The position numbers and the translations under genes are program-made. The notes below the pieces were generated by a model. The model had not been told where the DNA came from, made no database searches, and worked only from the letters and a program-made list of their open reading frames with translations. From the NCBI GenBank assembly GCA_030549335.1, contig CM060198.1:38077853-38141852 (forward strand): DNA of 64,000 bases. Direction: 5' to 3'. Within the stretch, counting starts at the first letter, position 1. Each line of letters begins with the position of its first letter. Below are positions 1 to 10,508 of this stretch, one piece after another. This DNA is from Pontederia crassipes (Eukaryota > Streptophyta > Magnoliopsida > Commelinales > Pontederiaceae).

Positions 1-22
1 ATCTTTAGAACTTTAACTCTAT

Positions 23-39
23 TTCAAACCGAAGTTGAA
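23..39. repeat. Short hairpin potential, 5-bp stem
   Basis: TTCAA (23-27) pairs with TTGAA (35-39) around a seven-base loop, ACCGAAG or ACCTAAG depending on monomer type. The stem bases are unchanged in nearly all copies. The right arm lies inside TTGAACC (35-41), which is also the exact complement of GGTTCAA at 88-94, so two alternative pairings compete. Such short stems can occur by chance. Confidence 0.5.
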
Positions 40-94
40 CCGTTACAATCAAAGATAACGCTCTTGGGGATTAGAGTCTTAGAGTTAGGTTCAA
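35..94. repeat. 7-bp inverted pair within the monomer
   Basis: TTGAACC at 35-41 and GGTTCAA at 88-94 are exact reverse complements separated by 46 bases. Both arms are kept in most copies. They are lost in the M41 type, where the right arm reads agattcaa, and in the M1 type, where it reads ggttgaa. Between the arms lies a small direct repeat, TTAGAG at 71-76 and 79-84 followed by TTAGG at 85-89. Confidence 0.5.
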
Positions 95-96
95 AG

Positions 97-109
97 CTAT
101 AAGTTATAG
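97..109. repeat. 13-bp perfect dyad in the monomer
   Basis: CTATAA-G-TTATAG is a perfect inverted repeat with six-base arms and one central base. It occurs at bases 97-109 of every monomer that carries gctataag together with agttatag. The common variants caataag (base 98), gttataag (base 97), agtgatag (base 105) and ttatgg (base 108) each break one arm pair, so dyad-intact and dyad-broken monomers alternate in set patterns along the array. Short dyads are a reported feature of several centromeric satellites; any role here is inference. Confidence 0.85.
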
Positions 110-146
110 ATACTTATTACAACCTTTGGGTGTCCTAAGAGGTGAT

Positions 147-152
147 AGATCT
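147..152. other. AGATCT site at monomer junctions (BglII)
   Basis: The junction between a monomer ending TAG and one opening ATCT makes AGATCT, first seen here. Monomers that open AGCT or GGCT lack it at that junction. The site is therefore present at most but not all junctions, and cutting would give a 148-bp ladder with double and longer steps that reflect monomer order. This is a physical landmark, not a proposed function. Confidence 0.9.
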
Positions 153-1332
153 TTAGAACTTTAACTCTATTTCAAACCGAAGTTGAACCGTTACAATCAA
201 AGATAACGCTCTTGGGGATTAGAGTCTTAGAGTTAGGTTCAAAGCTATAAGTTATAGATACTTATTACAACCTTTGGGTGTCCTAAGAGGTGATAGAGCT
301 ACAGAACTTTAACTCTATTTCAAACCGAAGTTGAACCGTTACAATCAAAGATAACGCTCTTGGGGATTAGAGTCTTAGAGTTAGGTTCAAAGCAATAAGT
401 GATAGATACTTATGACATCCTTTGGGTGTCCTAAGAGGTGATAGAGTTTCAGAACTTTAACTCTATTTCAAACCGAAGTTGAACCGTTACAATCAAATAT
501 AACGCTCTTTGGGATTAGAGTCTTAGAGATAGATTCAAAGCAATAAGTTATATATACTTATTACAACCTTTGGGTGTCCTAAGAGGTGATAGATCTTTAG
601 AACTTTAACTCTATTTCAAACCTAAGTTGAACCGTTACAATCAAAGATAACGCTCTTGGGGATTAGAGTCTTAGAGTTAGGTTCAAAGCTATAAGTTATG
701 GATACTTATTACAACCCTTGGGTGTCCTAAGAGGTGATAGATCTTTAAAACTTTAACTCTATTTCAAACCGAAGTTGAACCGTTACAATCAAAGATAACG
801 CTCTTGGGGATTAGAGTCTTAGAGTTAGGTTCAAAGCAATAAGTTATAGATACTTATTACAACTTTTGGGTGTCCTAAGAGGTGATAGATCTTTAGAACT
901 TTAACTCTATTTCAAACCGAAGTTGAACCGTTACAATCAAAGATAACGCTCTTGGGGATTAGAGTCTTAGAGTTAGGTTCAAAGCTATAAGTTATAGATA
1001 CTTATTACAACCTTTGGGTGTCCTAAGAGGTGATAGAGCTTCAGAACTTTAACTCTATTTCAAACCGAAGTTGAACCGTTACAATCAAAGATAACGCTCT
1101 TGGGGATTAGAGTCTTAGAGTTAGGTTCAAAGCTATAAGTTATAGATACTTATGACATCCTTTGGGTGTCCTAAGAGGTGATAGATCTTTAGAACTTTAA
1201 CTCTATTTCAAACCGAAGTTGAACCGTTACAATCAAAGATAACGCTCTTTGGGATTAGAGTCTTAGAGATAGATTCAAAGCAATAAGTTATAGATACTTA
1301 TGACATTCTTTGGGTGTCCTAAGAGGTGATAG

Positions 1333-2220
1333 ATCTTTAGAACTTTAACTCTATTTCAAACCTAAGTTGAACCGTTACAATCAAAGATAACGCTCTTGGG
1401 GATTAGAGTCTTAGAGTTAGGTTCAAAGCTATAAGTTATAGATACTTATGACATCCTTTGGGTGTCATAAGAGGTGATAGATCTTTAGAACTTTAACTCT
1501 ATTTCAAACCGAAGTTGAACCGTTACAATAAAAGATAACGCTCTTGGGGATTAGAGTCTTAGAGTTAGGTTCAAAGCAATAAGTTATAGATACTTATTAC
1601 AACTTTTGGGTGTCCTAAGAGGTGATAGATCTTTAGAACTTTAACTCTATTTCAAACCAAAGTTGAACCGTTACAATCAAAGATAACGCTCTTGGGGATT
1701 AGAGTCTTAGAGTTAGGTTCAAAGCTATAAGTTATAGATTCTTATGACATCCTTTGGGTGTCCTAAGAGGTGATAGATCTTTAGAACTTTAACTCTATTT
1801 CAAACCGAAGTTGAACCGTTACAATCAAAGATAACGCTCTTGGGGATTAGAGTCTTAGAGTTAGGTTCAAAGCAATAAGTTATAGATACTTATTACAACC
1901 TTTGGGTGTTCTAAGAGGTGATAGATCTTTAGAACTTTAACTCTATTTCAAACCGAAGTTGAACCGTTACAATCAAAGATAACGCTCTTGGGGATTAGAG
2001 TCTTAGAGTTAGGTTCAAAGTTATAAGTTATAGATACTTATGACATCCTTTGGGTGTCCTAAGAGGTGATAGATCTTTAGAACTTTAACTCTTTTTCAAA
2101 CCTAAGTTGAACTGTGACAATCAAAGATAACGCTCTTGGGGATTAGAGTCTTAGAGTTAGGTTCAGAGCAATAAGTTATAGATACTTATTACAACCTTTG
2201 GGTGTCCTAAGAGGTGATAG
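1333..2220. repeat. Six monomers present only in the left block copy
   Basis: Up to this point the left block aligns to the block at 24419 with a constant offset of 24,418 bp. From 2221 on the offset is 23,530 bp. The difference, 888 bp, is exactly six monomers, so this stretch is either inserted here or deleted between 25750 and 25751. The monomer before it, starting at 1185, is mixed: its left part is M41 type, but it ends atgacattcttt where its partner at 25603 ends attacaacc. That suggests the junction lies inside it. Confidence 0.85.
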
Positions 2221-3552
2221 ATCTTTAGAACTTTAACTCTATTTCAAACCGAAGTTGAACCGTTACAATCAAAGATAACGCTCTTGGGGATTAGAGTCTT
2301 AGAGTTAGGTTCAAAGCTATAAGTGATAGATACTTATTACAACCTTTGGGTGTCCTAAGAGGTGATAGAGCTTCAGAACTTTAACTCTATTTCAAACCGA
2401 AGTTGAACCGTTACAATCAAAGATAGCGCTCTTGGGGATTAGAGACTTAGAGTTAGGTTGAAAGCTATAAGTTATAGATACTTATGACATCCTTTGGGTG
2501 TCCTAAGAGGTGATAGATCTTTAGAACTTTAACTCTATTTCAAACCTAAGTTGAACCGTTACAATCAAAGATAACGCTCTTGGTGATTAGAGTCTTAGAG
2601 TTAGGTTCAAAGCAATAAGTTATAGATACTTATTACAACCTTTGGGTGTTCTAAGAGGTGATAGATCTTTAGAACTTTAACTCTATTTCAAACCGAAGTT
2701 GAACCGTTACAATCAAAGATAACGCTCTTGGGGATTAGAGTCTTAGAGTTAGGTTCAAAGCAATAAGTTATAGATACTTATTACAACCTTTGGGTGTCCT
2801 AAGAGGTGATAGATCTTTAGAACTTTAACTCTATTTCAAACCGAAGTTGAACCGTTACAATCAAAGATAACGCTCTTGGGGATTAGAGTCTTAGAGTTAG
2901 GTTCAAAGCTATAAGTTATAGATACTTATTACAACCTTTGGGTGTCCTAAGAGGTGATAGGGCTTCAGAACTTTAACTCTATTTCAAACCGAAGTTGAAC
3001 CGTTACAATCAAAGATAACGCTCTTGGGGATTAGAGTCTTAGAGTTAGGTTCAAAGCTATAAGTTATAGATACTTATTACAACCTTTGGGTGTCCTAAGA
3101 GGTGATAGAGCTTCAGAACTTTAACTCTATTTCAAACCGAAGTTGAACCGTTACAATCAAAGATAACGCTCTTGGGGATTAGAGTCTTAGAGTTAGGTTC
3201 AAAGCAATAAGTGATAGATACTTATGACATCCTTTGGGTGTCCTAAGAGGTGATAGAGCTTCAGAACTTTAACTCTATTTCAAACCGAAGTTGAACCGTT
3301 ACAATCAAAGATAACGCTCTTTGGGATTAGAGTCTTAGAGATAGATTCAAAGCAATAAGTTATATATACTTATTACAACCTTTGGGTGTCCTAAGAGGTG
3401 ATAGATCTTTAGAACTTTAACTCTATTTCAAACCGAAGTTGAACCGTTACAATCAAAGATAACGCTCTTGGGGATTAGAGTCTTAGAGTTAGGTTCAAAG
3501 CTATAAGTTATAGATACTTATTACAACCTTTGGGGGTCCTAAGAGGTGATAG

Positions 3553-6500
3553 AGCTTCAGAACTTTAACTCTATTTCAAACCGAAGTTGAACCGTTACAA
3601 TCAAAGATAACGCTCTTGGGGATTAGAGTCTTAGAGTTAGGTTGAAAGCTATAAGTTATAGATACTTATGACATCCTTTGGGTGTCCTAAGAGGTGATAG
3701 ATCTTTAGAACTTTAACTCTATTTCAAACCTAAGTTGAACCGTTACAATCAAAGATAACGCTCTTGGGGATTAGAGTCTTAGAGTTAGGTTCAAAGCAAT
3801 AAGTTATAGATACTTATTACAACCTTTGGGTGTTCTAAGAGGTGATAGATCTTTAGAACTTTAACTCTATTTCAAACCGAAGTTGAACCGTTACAATCAA
3901 CGATAACGCTCTTGGGGATTAGAGTCTTAGAGTTAGGTTCAAAGCAATAAGTTATAGATACTTATTACAACCTTTGGGTGTCCTAAGAGGTGATAGATCT
4001 TTAGAACTTTAACTCTATTTCAAACTGAAGTTGAACCGTTACAATCAAAGATAACGCTCTTGGGGATTAGAGTCTTAGAGTTAGGTTCAAAGCTATAAGT
4101 TATAGATACTTATTACAACCTTTGGGTGTCCTAAGAGGTGATAGGGCTTTAGAACTTTAACTCTATTTCAAACCGAAGTTGAACCGTTACAATCAAAGAT
4201 AACGCTCTTGGGGATTAGAGTCTTAGAGTTAGGTTCAAAGCTATAAGTTATAGATACTTATGACATCCTTTGGGTGTCCTAAGAGGTGATAGATCTTTAG
4301 AACTTTAACTCTATTTCAAACCTAAGTTGAACCGTTACAATCAAAGATAACGCTCTTGGGGATTAGAGTCTTAGAGTTAGGTTCAAAGCAATAAGTTATA
4401 GATACTTATTACAACCTTTGGGTGTTCTAAGAGGTGATAGATCTTTAGAACTTTAACTCTATTTCAAACCGAAGTTGAACCGTTACAATCAAAGATAACG
4501 CTCTTGGGGATTAGAGTCTTAGAGTTAGGTTCAAAGTTATAAGTTATAGATACTTATGACATCCTTTGGGTATCCTAAGAGGTGATAGATCTTTAGAACT
4601 TTAACTCTTTTTCAAACCTAAGTTGAACCGTTACAATCAAAGATAACGCTCTTGGGGATTAGAGTCTTAGAGTTAGGTTCAAAGCTATAAGTTATAGATA
4701 CTTATTACAACCTTTGGGTGTCCTAAGAGGTGATAGATCTTTAGAACTTTAACTCTATTTCAAACCGAAGTTGAACCGTTACAATCAAAGATAACGCTCT
4801 TGGGGATTAGAGTCTTAGAGTTAGGTTCAAAGCAATGAGTGATAGATACTTATGACATCCTTTGGGTGTCCTAAGAGGTGATAGATCTTTAGAACTTTAA
4901 CTCTATTTCAAACCGAAATTAAACCGTTACAATCAAAGATAACGCTCTTGGGGATTAGAGTCTTAGAGTTAGGTTCAAAGCTATAAGTTATAGATACTTA
5001 TTACAACCTTTGGGTGTCCTAAGAGGTGATAGAGCTTCAGAACTTCAAATCTATTTCAAACCGAAGTTGAACCGTTACAATCAAAGATAACGCTCTTGGG
5101 GATTAGAGTCTTAGAGTTAGGTTCAAAGCTATAAGTTATAGATACTTATGACATCCTTTGGGTGTCCTAAGAGGTGATAGATCTTTAGAACTTTAACTCT
5201 ATTTCAAACCTAAGTTGAACCGTTACAATCAAAGATAACGCTCTTGGGGATTAGAGTCTTAGAGTTAGGTTCAAAGCAATAAGTTATAGATACTTATTAC
5301 AACCTTTGGGTGTCCTAAGAGGTGATAGAGCTTTAGAACTTTAACTCTATTTCAAACCGAAGTTGAACCGTTACAATCAAAGATAACGCTCTTGGGGATT
5401 AGAGTCTTAGAGTTAGGTTCAAAGCTATAAGTTATAGATTCTTATGACATCCTTTGGGTGTCCTAAGAGGTGATAGATCTTTAGAACTTTAACTCTTTTT
5501 CAAACCTAAGTTGAACCGTTACAATCAAAGATAACGCTCTTGGGGATTAGAGTCTTAGAGTTAGGTTCAAAGCAATAAGTTATAGATACTTCTTACAACC
5601 TTTGGGTGTCCTAAGAGGTGATAGATCTTTAGAACTTTAACTCTATTTCAAACCGAAGTTGAACCGTTACAATCAAAGATAACGCTCTTGGGGATTAGGG
5701 TCTTAGAGTTAGGTTCAAAGCAATAAGTGATAGATACTTATGACATCCTTTGGGTGTCGTAAGAGGTGATAGAGCTTCAGAACTTTAACTCTATTACAAC
5801 CGAAGTTGAACCGTTACAATCAAAGATAACGCTCTTGGAGATTAGAGTCTTACAGTTAGGTTCAAAGCTATAAGTTATGGATACTTATTACAACCCTTGG
5901 GTGTCCTAAGAGGTGATAGATCTTTAGAACTTTAACTCTATTTCAAACCGAAGTTGAACCGTTACAATCAAAGATAACGCTCTTGGGGATTAGAGTCTTA
6001 GAGTTAGGTTCAAAGCTATAAGTTATGGATACTTATTACAACCCTTGGGTGTCCTAAGAGGTGATAGAGCTTCAGAACTTTAACTCTATTTCGAACCGAA
6101 GTTGAACCGTTACAATCAAAGATAACGCTCTTGGGGATTAGAGTCTTAGAGTTAGGTTCAAAGCTATAAGTTATAGATACTTATTACAACCTTTGGGTGT
6201 CCTAAGAGGTGATAGGGCTTCAGAACTTTAACTCTATTTCAAACCGAAGTTGAACCGTTACAATCAAAGATAACGCTCTTGGGGATTAGAGTCTTAGAGT
6301 TAGGTTCAAAGCTATAAGTTATAGATACTTATGACATCCTTTGGGTGTCCTAAGAGGTGATAGATCTTTAGAACTTTAACTCTATTTCAAACCTAAGTTG
6401 AACCGTTACAATCAAAGATAACGCTCTTGGGGATTAGAGTCTTAGAGTTAGGTTCAAAGCAATAAGTTATAGATACTTATTACAACCTTTGGGTGTCCTA

Positions 6501-9500
6501 AGAGGTGATAGATCTTTAGAACTTTAACTCTATTTCAAACCGAAGTTGAACCGTTACAATCAAAGATAACGCTCTTGGGGATTAGAGTCTTAGAGTTAGG
6601 TTCAAAGCTATAAGTTATAGATACTTATTACAACCTTTGGGTGTCCTAAGAGGTGATAGGGCTTCAGAACTTTAACTCTATTTCAAACCGAAGTTGAACC
6701 GTTACAATCAAAGATAACGCTCTTGGGGATTAGAGTCTTAGAGTTAGGTTCAAAGCTATAAGTTATAGATACTTATGACATCCTTTGGGTGTCCTAAGAG
6801 GTGATAGATCTTTAGAACTTTAACTCTATTTCAAACCTAAGTTGAACCGTTACAATCAAAGATAACGCTCTTGGGGATTAGAGTCTTAGAGTTAGGTTCA
6901 AAGCAATAAGTTATAGATACTTATTACAACCTTTGGGTGTTCTAAGAGGTGATAGATCTTTAGAACTTTAACTCTATTTCAAACCGAAGTTGAACCGTTA
7001 CAATCAAAGATAACGCTCTTGGGGATTAGAGTCTTAGAGTTAGGTTCAAAGTTATAAGTTATAGATACTTATGACATCCTTTGGGTGTCCTAAGAGGTGA
7101 TAGATCTTTAGAACTTTAACTCTTTTTCAAACCTAAGTTGAACCGTTACAATCAAAGATAACGCTCTTGGGGATTAGAGTCTTAGAGTTAGGTTCAAAGC
7201 TATAAGTTATAGATACTTATTACAACCTTTGGGTGTCCTAAGAGGTGATAGATCATTAGAACTTTAACTCTATTTCAAACCGAAGTTGAACCGTTACAAT
7301 CAAAGATAAACGCTCTTGGGGATTAGAGTCTTAGAGTTAGGTTCAAAGCAATAAGTGATAGATACTTATGACATCCTTTGGGTGTCCTAAGAGGTGATAG
7401 ATCTTTAGAACTTTAACTCTATTTCAAACCGAAGTTGAACCGTTACAATCAAAGATAACGCTCTTGGGGATTAGAGTCTTAGAGTTAGGTTCAAAGTTAT
7501 AAGTTATAGATACTTATGACATCCTTTGGGTGTCCTAAGAGGTGATAGATCTTTAGAACTTTAACTCTTTTTCAAACCTAAGTTGAACCGTTACAATCAA
7601 AGATAACGCTCTTGGGGATTAGAGTCTTAGAGTTAGGTTCAAAGCAATAAGTTATAGATACTTCTTACAACCTTTGGGTGTCCTAAGAGGTGATAGATCT
7701 TTAGAACTTTAACTCTATTTCAAACCGAAGTTGAACCGTTACAATCAAAGATAACGCTCTTGGGGATTAGAGTCTTAGAGTTAGGTTCAAAGCAATAAGT
7801 GATAGATACTTATGACATCCTTTGGGTGTCCTAAGAGGTGATAGAGCTTCAGAACTTTAACTCTATTTCAAACTGAAGTTGAACCGTTACAATCAAAGAT
7901 AACGCTCTTGGAGATTAGAGTCTTACAGTTAGGTTCAAAGCTATAAGTTATGGATACTTATTACAACCCTTGGGTGTCCTAAGAGGTGATAGATCTTTAG
8001 AACTTTAACTCTATTTCAAACCGAAGTTGAACCGTTACAATCAAAGATAACGCTCTTGGGGATTAGAGTCTTAGAGTTAGGTTCAAAGCTATAAGTTATG
8101 GATACTTATTACAACCCTTGGGTGTCCTAAGAGGTGATAGAGCTTCAGAACTTTAACTCTATTTCGAACCGAAGTTGAACCGTTACAATCAAAGATAACG
8201 CTCTTGGGGATTAGAGTCTTAGAGTTAGGTTCAAAGCAATAAGTTATAGATACTTATTACAACCTTTGGGTGTCCTAAGAGGTGATAGATCTTTAGAACT
8301 TTAACTCTATTTCAAACCGAAGTTGAACCGTTACAATCAAAGATAACGCTCTTGGGGATTAGAGTCTTAGAGTTAGGTTCAAAGCTATAAGTTATAGATA
8401 CTTATTACAACATTTGGGTGTCCTAAGAGGTGATAGAGCTTCAGAACTTTAACTCTATTTCAAACCGAAGTTGAACCGTTACAATCAAAGATAACGCTCT
8501 TGGGGATTAGAGTCTTAGAGTTAGGTTCAAAGCAATAAGTTATAGATACTTATTACAACCTTTGGGTGTCCTAAGAGGTGATAGATCTTTAGAACTTTAA
8601 CTCTTTTTCAAACCTAAGTTGAACCGTTACAATCAAAGATAACGCTCTTGGGGATTAGAGTCTTAGAGTTAGGTTCAAAGCAATAAGTTATAGATACTTC
8701 TTACAACCTTTGGGTGTCCTAAGAGGTGATAGATCTTTTGAACTTTAACTCTATTTCAAACCGAAGTTGAACCATTACAATCAAAGATAACGCTCTTGGG
8801 GATTAGAGTCTTAGAGTTAGGTTCAAAGCTATAAGTTATAGATACTTATTACAAGCTTTGGGTGTCCTAAGAGGTGACAGAGCTTCAGAACTTTAACTCT
8901 ATTTCAAACCGAAGTTGAACCGTTACAATCAAAGATAACGCTCTTGGGGATTAGAGTCTTAGAGTTAGGTTTAAAGCTAGAAGTTATAGATACTTATTAC
9001 AACCTTTGGGTGTCCTAAGAGGTGATAGATCTTTAGAACTTTAACTCTATTTCAAACCTAAGTTGAACCGTTACAATCAAAGATAACGCTCTTGGGGATT
9101 AGAGTCTTAGAGTTAGGTTCAAAGCTATAAGTTATGGATACTTATTACAACCCTTGGGTGTCCTAAGAGGTGATAGAGCTTCAGAACTTTAACTCTATTT
9201 CAAACCGAAGTTGAAACGTTACAATCAAAGATAACGCTCTTGGGGATTAGAGTCTTAGAGTTAGGTTCAAAGCAATAAGTTATAGATACTTATTACAACC
9301 TTTGGGTGTCCTAAGAGGTGATAGAGCTTCAGAACTTTAACTCTATTTCAAACCGAAGTTGAACCGTTACAATCAAAGATAACGCTCTTGGGGATTAGAG
9401 TCTTAGAGTTAGGTTCAAAGCTATAAGTTATAGATACTTATTACAACCTTTGGGTGTCCTAAGAGGTGATAGATCTTTAGAACTTTAACTCTATTTCAAA

Positions 9501-10508
9501 CCGAAGTTGAACCGTTACAATCAAAGATAACGCTCTTGGGGATTAGAGTCTTAGAGTTAGGTTCAAAGCTATAAGTTATAGATACTTATGACATCCTTTG
9601 GGTGTCCTAAGAGGTGATAGATCTTTAGAACTTTAACTCTATTTCAAACCGAAGTTGAACCGTTACAATCAAAGATAACGCTCTTGGGGATTAGAGTCTT
9701 AGAGTTAGGTTCAAAGCTATAAGTTATAGATATTTATGACATCCTTTGGGTGTCCTAAGAGGTGATAGATCTTTAGAACTTTAACTCTATTTCAAACCTA
9801 AGTTGAACCGTTACAATCAAAGATAACGCTCTTGGGGATTAGAGTCTTAGAGTTAGGTTCAAAGCTATAAGTTATAGATACTTATTACAACCTTTGGGTG
9901 TCCTAAGAGGTGATAGGGCTTCAGAACTTTAACTCTATTTCAAATCGAAGTTGAACCGTTACAATCAAAGATAACGCTCTTGGGGATTAGAGTCTTAGAG
10001 TTAGGTTCAAAGCTATAAGTTATAGATACTTATGACATCCTTTGGGTGTCCTAAGAGGTGATAGATCTTTAGAACTTTAACTCTATTTCAAACCGAAGTT
10101 GAACCGTTACAATCAAAGATAACGCTCTTGGGGATTAGAGTCTTAGAGTTAGGTTCAAAGCAATAAGTGATAGATACTTATGACATCCTTTGGGTGTCCT
10201 AAGAGGTGATAGAGCTTCAGAACTTTAACTCTATTTCAAACCGAAGTTGAACCGTTACAATCAAAGATAACGCTCTTTGGGATTAGAGTCTTAGAGATAG
10301 ATTCAAAGCAATAAGTTATATATACTTATTACAACCTTTGGGTGTCCTAAGAGGTGATAGATCTTTAGAACTTTAACTCTATTTCAAACCGAAGTTGAAC
10401 CGTTACAATCAAAGATAACGCTCTTGGGGATTAGAGTCTTAGAGTTAGGTTCAAAGCTATAAGTTATAGATACTTATTACAACCTTTGGGGGTCCTAAGA
10501 GGTGATAG
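3553..10508. repeat. U1: HOR unit, 47 monomers, 6,956 bp
   Basis: From marker to marker this is exactly 47 x 148 bp, because one 147-bp monomer (5773, with ctattacaacc) and one 149-bp monomer (7252, with agataaacg) cancel. Order: M1-M16; an extra M26-like monomer (5920); M17-M20; an M21 form ending gacatcc (6660); four monomers like M6-M9 (6808, 6956, 7104, 7252); then M22-M42. It is the fullest simple version of the unit. The other units can be derived from it by losses and block duplications, so it may be close to the ancestral order. Private marks shared only with U4 include ggctttag in M5, gggtatcc in M7, gcaatgag in M9 and ccgaaattaaacc in M10. Confidence 0.92.
8853..8858. other. AAGCTT (HindIII) landmark in M31-type monomers
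   Basis: The acaagctttg ending creates AAGCTT, which I found only ten times: 8853, 15512, 16844, 23503, 29866, 32381, 34898, 41113, 47328 and 53987. All are in M31-type monomers except 29866 and 32381, which lie in the 17-monomer duplication. The spacings (6,659; 1,332; 6,659; 6,363; 2,515; 2,517; 6,215; 6,215; 6,659 bp) read out the unit structure directly. This is a physical landmark only. Confidence 0.85.

Larger units (their letters stand above)
1..148. repeat. Representative satellite monomer
   Basis: This first copy serves as the reference. It opens with ATCTTTAGAAC and ends with CCTAAGAGGTGATAG; by hand count 52 of 148 bases are G or C. Recurrent variant sites are: opening AT, AG or GG with T/C at base 6; A/T at 21; C/T at 30; G/T at 31 (ccgaag or cctaag); C/T at 97; T/A at 98 (gctataag or gcaataag); T/G at 105; A/G at 108; T/G at 118 linked with A/T at 122 (attacaacc or atgacatcc); C/T at 134. 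Combinations of these sites define distinct monomer types that recur in fixed order, which is the basis for the higher-order units. The phase chosen here is arbitrary, since an array has no intrinsic start. Confidence 0.97.
1..3552. repeat. U0: partial HOR unit, 24 monomers
   Basis: This is the right end of a unit that begins outside the window. It has 24 monomers and ends with the five-G marker monomer (3405-3552). The order resembles no M1-M36 stretch of the reference unit, but the last three monomers match M40-M42. The M41 type (gctctttgggattag with cttagagatagattc) occurs three times, starting at 445, 1185 and 3257, instead of once. The block recurs at 24419-27082 with six monomers fewer. 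Oddities include agctacagaac at 297 and agatagcgctc near 2421, both found again in the second copy at 24715 and 25951. Confidence 0.92.

Noticed and set aside
27-46. CENP-B-box-like element on the minus strand (cggtttgaa region)
   Set aside because: It starts TTCG but the required A and CGGG positions of the known box do not match, so this is no more than a four-base resemblance.
71-90. Telomere-like TTAGG/TTAGAG motifs
   Set aside because: Only one TTAGG and two TTAGAG per monomer, not tandem telomere repeats; they are ordinary parts of the satellite.
97-109. TATA-box-like promoter (ctataag)
   Set aside because: It recurs in most monomers with no gene, no second promoter element and no variation in context; the dyad explains the sequence.
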